Assembly (NCBI GenBank): GCA_965238045.1
Contig: CBDEGU010000012.1
Location: 1,054,001 to 1,118,000 of the forward strand
Direction: 5' to 3'
Length of the DNA stretch: 64,000 bases
From: CBDEGU01 sp965238045
Lineage (GTDB): Bacteria > Acidobacteriota > Terriglobia > Bryobacterales > UBA6623
Under the pieces are notes generated by a model. The model saw only the letters and a list, made by a program, of their open reading frames with translations. It was not told where the DNA came from and did not search any database. The translations under genes were made by a program, and so were the position numbers. This document shows positions 58,668 to 64,000 of this stretch, in pieces. Position 1 is the first letter of the stretch; every line of letters starts with the position of its first letter.

Positions 58668-59549
58668 ATGATAGATGGTCTGGTGATACGTAGTGATACC
58701 GCCCTGAGCGTGCTGGCGAGGCAGCAGCGCTTCAACCGCCTGACCCGGAACAACCGGGAATCGTTCGAATCACACCGCCTTCGAGTCACCAGGCACATTC
58801 TCTCGGCCTCCCGGCCCGGAGCCCGCCGGCTTTGCGTTCTGGGGGCCGGCAACGCGAATGATCTCGACCTAGAATTGCTGGCACACGCGTTTCAGGAAGT
58901 TCATCTCGCCGATCTCGACCGGGAAGCACTCGCCAGGGCGGCGAGCAGAGCCCCGGCGCGGTGCGCGAACCTCCGGCTTCATGGGGGAGTAGATTTGAGC
59001 GGCATCGCCGGCGCACTCGACTCGAGCGGACCGGCGCGGTCTGACGATGCCCGGCGCGATCGATCCATCCGGGAACTCATTCGCCGGGCACGCGAGACGC
59101 CATCCCCAGAAATCGACGGGCCCTTCGATATGGTGGTCTCAACGTGCCTTCTGACACAGCTGATGAACGCGGCGGCCGGTGTCGTCGGCGCCGCTCACCC
59201 GCGGCTTGATGAACTCCTCGCCGCGATACGAACGGCACATCTTTGTTTGCTCGCCGAGACGACCGCGCCGGGCGGGTCCGCGATATTGATCTCCGATGTC
59301 GCCTCGTCGGATGACCATCCGCGAATCGCCACGGCGGACGACGGCGAACTTACGACTTTGGCGTCTCATCTCGCCGCGGAACAGTTGTATTTCGCCGGAG
59401 CCGGCTTCGATGAAATGGAACGCCAGTTAAGAGAACACCCCGTTCTTTCCCGGAGCGTGACCGGCGTCAAGACCCTGCCTCCGTGGCGCTGGCGCATCAG
59501 TCCCAGACGAATATTTCTGGTTCTCGCAATCACATTTCAGAAGCGATAG
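58668..59549 (+). CDS. Rossmann methyltransferase-like protein
   Basis: 293 residues. A glycine-rich SAM-type loop (RLCVLGAGNANDLDLELLAH) and an acidic residue after the next strand (VHLADLDREAL) are the class I methyltransferase signature; DMVVSTCLLTQLMNAA corresponds to strand 4. A basic C-terminus (WRWRISPRRIFLVLAITFQK) may contact nucleic acid or membrane. No family assigned. It starts 155 nt from the palindrome and probably marks host sequence beyond the satellite-like element. Confidence 0.65.
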   Translation: MIDGLVIRSDTALSVLARQQRFNRLTRNNRESFESHRLRVTRHILSASRPGARRLCVLGAGNANDLDLELLAHAFQEVHLADLDREALARAASRAPARCANLRLHGGVDLSGIAGALDSSGPARSDDARRDRSIRELIRRARETPSPEIDGPFDMVVSTCLLTQLMNAAAGVVGAAHPRLDELLAAIRTAHLCLLAETTAPGGSAILISDVASSDDHPRIATADDGELTTLASHLAAEQLYFAGAGFDEMERQLREHPVLSRSVTGVKTLPPWRWRISPRRIFLVLAITFQKR

Positions 59550-59592
59550 CGCGCTGACATGTGACCCCTGCCGGCGAGCGGAAGAAGCGGGT

Positions 59593-61176
59593 TCAAGCAC
59601 GCCGAGCTGTCCACTTGGCCTGGCCGTACTCGCCCAGATCGACATCGCCGCGCATCTCTTCGCCCTCGACAATGCCGTTGAACTTGTAGCCAATCGACGA
59701 GCCTTCGTAGCGTCCCGAGGTCCGAAACGTGACCTGTCGTCCTGAAATCGACCCCTGGACGGCTCCGTTGGTGATGCGGCCAATGTGCAGGCCGCTGAGC
59801 CGGTTGCCGGCGACGGCGAGGTGCAGCCGGTGCTCGGCCGATCCAATGACGAAGTTGAGCTTGAGATTCCAGTGGCCCGCGACGTCCGCCGCCGGAGGCT
59901 TGGGGGCGGGTCGGGGCTTTCCTTTCGGCGCCGCCTGGAAGACCTCGTAGAGCCGGTCGGCGACAATCTTGTACTCCTCCGGGTACATGGCCACGCCGCG
60001 AATCACGGTCGAGGAGTCTTCTCCGCCCGGCGGGAGCATGATTCTTGGTTCCCCGTCGAGCATCACCCGGTGCAGCTCGGCCGAAGTCAAGCCGATCTGT
60101 TTCGCGTCCCAGCGGATGCGCAGGCGCGGATGGTAGCCGAATCTCTTCCATTGGAAGTTTTCGATTTCCGCCGACACGCCAGGAACCTTCGAGACTCGCC
60201 CGGCGATATGGTTGTACCAGAGCATCCAGGCGCTCTCTTCCTTTTCGGGATCCCGCGTCTGGATGAGCGCCTCGACCGCCGCCAGCGCGCCGACGACTTC
60301 TTCCTTGCTGACCTTCATGGCGCGGGCGAACGCGTGATGCGGCGCGCTGTTGGTAAAGGCGGCCTGAATAAGATCCTTGCGCCCCAATAGAAGGCCGGAG
60401 CTTTGCGGTCCGCGAATCACCTTGCCGCCACTGTGCGCGACCAGATCCACGCCGCGGGAAAGCACCGGATGCGGCGGCGTCGGCAAGTTGCCCGCGTCGT
60501 CAATCAGCACGGGGATCCCGCGCTTATGCGCGGCCTCGACAAATTGATCGAGCGAGAAAGCCTCTTTCACCCAAAGGATCGTCGACTGTGCGGTCGCCAT
60601 GAAAGTCCTGGGCCCAAACGCTTTCTCCAAATCATCGAGCGTTTCGGCCTCGACCATGCGAGCGCCGGTCGAACGAACCGCGTGGTCATAAATGCTGCGG
60701 GACCATCGGGGGACGACGACCTCGTTCTTCAGGCCAGTCGTATCGGGGAGTTGCTGAATTTTTTCCGGGTCGCCGCCCGCCAAACAAGCCAGCGTTCCGC
60801 AAGTGACCGCGCCGGCGGCGCCGGAGCTGACCATGGCAGCTTCCACCTGCAGGAGCTTCGCGATGCGCGGCCCAACCTGAGCCATCAGCTCGTCGAGATT
60901 CACATGGTAGTGCCCGGCTTGATAGATCGCCTCAATGACTTCGGGCAGTTGCGCGGAACCGCCGTTGATCGTGGTGGTGGCGGTACAACTGATGAACGGT
61001 TTCACGCCGATGCGCGTGTAGACCTCGGTCCCCTTGCCTCGAGAGGGAATCGTCGCGGCGCCGCCGATGCCTACTGATGGCGTGCTCGCCAGGCCGGCCG
61101 CCGCCGCCATGGCGCCGGCGCGGAGCCAGTCTCGGCGCGTCAGGGTGGCTGGAGTGTAGTCGTGGCTGGTTTTCAT
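59593..61176 (-). CDS. Tat-exported SelA/DgaE-like PLP enzyme with extra C-terminal domain
   Basis: 527 residues. Twin-arginine signal (LTRRDWLRAGAMAAAAGLAS). The PLP fold follows: TATTTINGGSAQLPEVIEAI, SSGAAGAVTCGTLACLAGGD, IDDAGNLPTPPHPVL and the Schiff-base Lys in DLVAHSGGKVIRGPQSSG, the pattern of the selenocysteine-synthase/D-glucosaminate-6-phosphate ammonia-lyase group. After about residue 415 a separate beta-rich domain (VAGHWNLKLNFVIGSAEHRL, VTFRTSGRYEGSSIGYKFNG) occurs, as in other exported acidobacterial enzymes. Substrate unknown; periplasmic. Confidence 0.85.
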   Translation of the reverse strand: MKTSHDYTPATLTRRDWLRAGAMAAAAGLASTPSVGIGGAATIPSRGKGTEVYTRIGVKPFISCTATTTINGGSAQLPEVIEAIYQAGHYHVNLDELMAQVGPRIAKLLQVEAAMVSSGAAGAVTCGTLACLAGGDPEKIQQLPDTTGLKNEVVVPRWSRSIYDHAVRSTGARMVEAETLDDLEKAFGPRTFMATAQSTILWVKEAFSLDQFVEAAHKRGIPVLIDDAGNLPTPPHPVLSRGVDLVAHSGGKVIRGPQSSGLLLGRKDLIQAAFTNSAPHHAFARAMKVSKEEVVGALAAVEALIQTRDPEKEESAWMLWYNHIAGRVSKVPGVSAEIENFQWKRFGYHPRLRIRWDAKQIGLTSAELHRVMLDGEPRIMLPPGGEDSSTVIRGVAMYPEEYKIVADRLYEVFQAAPKGKPRPAPKPPAADVAGHWNLKLNFVIGSAEHRLHLAVAGNRLSGLHIGRITNGAVQGSISGRQVTFRTSGRYEGSSIGYKFNGIVEGEEMRGDVDLGEYGQAKWTARRA

Positions 61177-61387
61177 GGGTTCTCTCTCCCGCGGGTCGTG
61201 CGCTTGCGAAGGGCAGATCGTGGTCAGCGCGCCTGCTTCCGGGCGTGGCCGGTTTCAGCGCCCAACACCACATGTGGTCATCATACTCCAGCAAGAAGGC
61301 TGGCGAGTCTCGGGTTTCGGCGGGCCACGGCGACAAGGACCCCGCCGCGCGGCGTGAATCATGAAAATGTGTAAGGTATAGAAAGAT

Positions 61388-62809
61388 ATGACTTCGGAAC
61401 AAGTTACCGCCGTTGTGGGCGAGATCCGCGACCGCGTACGGCGGCGGCATGAGAAAAGGGCTTCGGGACTGCCGGGTTTCGAGTTGCCTTCACTCGACGG
61501 GCTGGGAGAGGCTCGCGACGCCGCCGAGGGAAAGGTGGCCTCGATCGGAACGGTCAATCCCCGCGCTCCTGGACTGTTCAACCATCTCATCCAATGGGTG
61601 AAACGGGGTATCGCTCGGACGCTCGATTGGCATGTGCGTGATCAAATCGACTTCAACCGCGCGGTGATCCGGTTCATGGACAAGAGCCTCGAAGCCGAGA
61701 TCGAGCAGAATGACAACATGCTGCGCGTCGCGCGGGGCTTGGCGGTTCTGCGTGACGATGGCCAAGCCGAGATCCGCAAGCTCAATGACATGCGCGACCA
61801 CTGGAAACAGTGGCGGCCGGCGTGGGAAGAGCGTCTGACGCAGTCCGAGGTCAGCCTGCTGCACACCGTGCGGGAAATCGAGGCGGGCGCCCGGGAACGC
61901 GACGCCTCGTTCCGCGTCGCGCTAAGCGAGACACACACGAACTTCGAAGCCGCGCTCGCCAGCACGGCGGACGAGACCCAGAAAAGACTATGGGCCGCGC
62001 TTGAGCAGGTCCGCCTGCAGCAGGAGGCGCTGATTCACACGGAACTTCGATTGATTCGGCGGCGGGCCCGAGCCGGGCTGGAGGGAAGCGCCCAGGTCCT
62101 GCCCGCGCCCCTCTCGGCGCAGCCGGAGAAGAACGGCGTGACGGGCATGCCGGCGGAATTCGACTACGCCCGCTTCGAGGAGAGGTTTCGAGGGCCCGAA
62201 AGCTACGTCCGGGAGACGCTCGCCTATTACCTGCCGTATCTCGAAAACCGCGAGGCGGTCTTGGATCTTGGTTGCGGCCGGGGCGAAATGTTGAGCCTGC
62301 TTAAGGAACACGGTGTCGACGCCGAAGGTGTCGACTGCGACCCGGATGCCGTGGCGGCCTGCCAGGAGAAGGGCGTGCGCGTGATCCAGGCCGATCTGCT
62401 CTCGCACCTCTCCTCGCGGCCAGACGCATCGCTGGACGCGATTCTTTGCACCCACGTCGTCGAGCATCTCGAGCCCCGACGGCTGGCCGAACTGGTGTTT
62501 CTGGCCGGCGCGAAGCTCAAGCCCGAAGGACTGCTGGCGATCGAGACGCCCAATCCCGGCTGTCTCGCGATCTTCGCCGGCGACTTCTATCTGGACCCGA
62601 CTCATGTCCGCCCGGTGCCGTCGCGGCTGTTGCAGTTTCTCTTCGAAGAAGCAGGGCTGAGCCGTATCGAGATCGAGGAACTGCGTCCGGCCTCGGAGCT
62701 GATTCCCGAAGTCGCCGGGCTGGCGAAGACCGAGGAAGGGAAAGCGTTCCAGCAGAAGTTCTTTGGCGGCTGTGACTACGCGATCCTGGGCAGGAAGCTG
62801 GCTGTGTAA
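61388..62809 (+). CDS. Coiled-coil protein with class I methyltransferase domain
   Basis: 473 residues. The first half is helical coiled-coil (RFMDKSLEAEIEQNDNMLRV, LTQSEVSLLHTVREIEAGAR); the second is a SAM methyltransferase: AVLDLGCGRGEMLSLLKEHG, VDCDPDAVAACQEKGVRVIQ, LCTHVVEHLEPRRLAELVFL, TPNPGCL. Similar proteins with coiled-coils occur in O-antigen and capsule clusters and modify or cap glycans. The stop overlaps the next start (TAATG), so the pair is translationally coupled. Confidence 0.85.
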   Translation: MTSEQVTAVVGEIRDRVRRRHEKRASGLPGFELPSLDGLGEARDAAEGKVASIGTVNPRAPGLFNHLIQWVKRGIARTLDWHVRDQIDFNRAVIRFMDKSLEAEIEQNDNMLRVARGLAVLRDDGQAEIRKLNDMRDHWKQWRPAWEERLTQSEVSLLHTVREIEAGARERDASFRVALSETHTNFEAALASTADETQKRLWAALEQVRLQQEALIHTELRLIRRRARAGLEGSAQVLPAPLSAQPEKNGVTGMPAEFDYARFEERFRGPESYVRETLAYYLPYLENREAVLDLGCGRGEMLSLLKEHGVDAEGVDCDPDAVAACQEKGVRVIQADLLSHLSSRPDASLDAILCTHVVEHLEPRRLAELVFLAGAKLKPEGLLAIETPNPGCLAIFAGDFYLDPTHVRPVPSRLLQFLFEEAGLSRIEIEELRPASELIPEVAGLAKTEEGKAFQQKFFGGCDYAILGRKLAV

Positions 62810-64000
62810 TGGAATTCACCGGCGAGCGGGTCGTTCCAGGGCAGACCGACCCGGATCTGATGAATGAACATTGGGCGCGCTATAGCTTCGCCGAAGCCCT
62901 GGTGCGCTCCAAGCGCGTGCTCGACGCCGGATGCGGCGCTGGATACGGAGCCGCCCGGCTGGCTGCATCCGCCCGGCAGGTGGTGGCGCTCGACAGCGCC
63001 CTGGAGCCGCTGCTCGACGGCGCCGCGAAGTACAAGAGCCGGGGTTTGTCTTTCCTGCGAGGCGACTGCGCGCGTTTGCCGTTTCGGGATGAGTCGTTCG
63101 AAGCCGTCGTTGCGTTTGAAGTGATCGAGCACCTGGAGGAATGGGCTCTGCTGATTCGCGAGGCCGGGCGGGTGCTGATCCCCGGCGGACAGCTCATCAT
63201 CTCCACCCCGAATCGCATCTACTATGGAGATTCGCGCGTTGAGCCGAATCCCTATCACGTGCACGAATTCGACCACGGCGAGTTCCGGGAAGCGCTCGGC
63301 GAAGTCTTTCCGCACGTGGAGATGTTCCTCGAAAATCATGCGGATACGGTCGTCTTCTCGCCGCGGGAGGCGCGCGGTGTGCGGACGCGGGTGGAAGAGA
63401 CGAAGTCCGAGCCCGAGGAGGCTCACTTCTTCCTCGCCGTGTGCTCTAAGCGGCCCCTGCATGGCTCGCCGGCATTCGTCTATGTCCCAAGGACGGCGAA
63501 TGTGCTGCGGGAACGTGAGCGGCACATCGCGCTGCTGCGTTCCGAGGTGCGGCAGAAGGAGAGCTGGCTGGCTTCCACGACGCGGGATCTCGAAAAGCTC
63601 ACCGTGATTCACGTCAAGGCACAGAAGCAAGCGCAAGAGGACATCGACGGGTTGCAAGCCGAAAACCTGCACAAGACCGAGCTGCTGCGTTCCGAGGTGC
63701 GGCAGAAGGAGAGCTGGCTGGCTTCCACGACGCGGGATCTCGAAAAGCTCACCGTGATTCACGTCGAGGCACAGAAGCAAGCGCAAGAGGACATCGACGG
63801 GTTGCAAGCCGAAAACCTGCACAAGACCGAGTGGGCGCGGGAGCTGGAAACCGAGATCGCCCGTTTGAACGGCGAGCTCAAGAAGTGCATAGCACTGATC
63901 GATGATGCCGAAAAGCAAGCGCAAGAGGACATCGACGGGTTGCAAGCCGAAAACCTGCACAAGACCGAGTGGGCGCGGGAGCTGGAAACCGAGATCGCCC
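62809..64000 (+). CDS. Methyltransferase with long coiled-coil repeats, incomplete
   Basis: At least 397 residues; runs off the window. The start overlaps the previous stop. SAM methyltransferase: EFTGERVVPGQTDPDLMNEH, VLDAGCGAGYGAARLAAS, EVIEHLEEWALLIREAGRVL and STPNRIYYGDS. From about residue 240 a coiled-coil with near-identical tandem blocks: LLRSEVRQKESWLASTTRDL at 63532 and 63682 (150-bp period), then EWARELETEIA at 63829 and 63967 (138-bp period). Likely works with the preceding methyltransferase in surface-polysaccharide synthesis. The 394-residue frame on the other strand is a shadow. Confidence 0.85.
   Translation, partial: MEFTGERVVPGQTDPDLMNEHWARYSFAEALVRSKRVLDAGCGAGYGAARLAASARQVVALDSALEPLLDGAAKYKSRGLSFLRGDCARLPFRDESFEAVVAFEVIEHLEEWALLIREAGRVLIPGGQLIISTPNRIYYGDSRVEPNPYHVHEFDHGEFREALGEVFPHVEMFLENHADTVVFSPREARGVRTRVEETKSEPEEAHFFLAVCSKRPLHGSPAFVYVPRTANVLRERERHIALLRSEVRQKESWLASTTRDLEKLTVIHVKAQKQAQEDIDGLQAENLHKTELLRSEVRQKESWLASTTRDLEKLTVIHVEAQKQAQEDIDGLQAENLHKTEWARELETEIARLNGELKKCIALIDDAEKQAQEDIDGLQAENLHKTEWARELETEIA

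Noticed and set aside
62776..63960. 394-residue minus-strand protein
   Set aside because: Antisense shadow of the coiled-coil methyltransferase; the plus strand has clear SAM motifs and a coupled start.

Overview
The window looks like a chromosome segment of a soil- or subsurface-type Acidobacteriota, probably near Solibacter/Bryobacter. Evidence: two large secreted proteins end in the TIGR03437-type C-terminal module typical of that group, there are many remnants of Ser/Thr protein kinases with TolB-like propeller tails, a winged-helix/TPR regulator, an Oar-like TonB receptor, and no operons of proteobacterial type. This is inference from gene content; there is no rRNA or other marker gene here and I see no tRNA.

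Layout. 0-48.6 kb is an accessory region shredded by insertion sequences: two IS256-type copies (1448 bp, 8-bp target duplications), two near-identical IS91-like elements (2521 bp, tyrosine recombinase plus HUH-type transposase), five IS1595-type copies (two intact 1037-bp, one with a 47-bp deletion, two truncated), one integrase-core DDE element, and decayed IS256- and IS21-type pieces. Between them sit small metabolic and stress modules: formaldehyde dehydrogenase (partial), DinB-like lipoprotein, octaheme cytochrome plus membrane partner, TonB receptor, bacilliredoxin, rhodanese, SagB-type oxidase, pRiA4b ORF3-type protein, 1-Cys peroxiredoxin, ferredoxin/thioredoxin-reductase-like flavoprotein, PQQ-propeller protein, YHS protein, old-yellow-enzyme, quinone-oxidoreductase-like MDR, NTF2-like proteins, a PP2C/SpoIIE phosphatase and a nitroreductase. 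Many modules are separated by copies of one dispersed repeat (called R here), made of a kinase 3' tail, its intergenic spacer and a promoter for a leaderless start codon. Two R copies carry the IS91-like element at the same position.

49.4-58.5 kb is a phage-satellite-like element read on the minus strand: promoter, hairpin array, two tandem terminators, AlpA-like HTH, CHC2/Toprim primase, RepA-like helicase, (IS256 insertion), small and large terminase, portal, prohead protease, and what looks like a truncated capsid start. There is no tail module and no integrase in view. The most interesting feature of the window is the leader at 57.83-58.51 kb: about seven units at 70-78-bp spacing, each with two hairpins, starting right at a predicted promoter next to a perfect 16-bp palindrome and ending in two intrinsic terminators immediately before the replication operon. 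It resembles in logic, not in sequence, the RNA-based transcription-termination immunity of satellite phage P4.

58.6-64 kb returns to ordinary host-like genes: a Rossmann methyltransferase-like protein, a Tat-exported SelA-like PLP enzyme, and two overlapping coiled-coil methyltransferases, the second running off the end with very recent tandem repeats.

Several genes carry single-base frameshifts; these may be real decay or sequencing error and are flagged.
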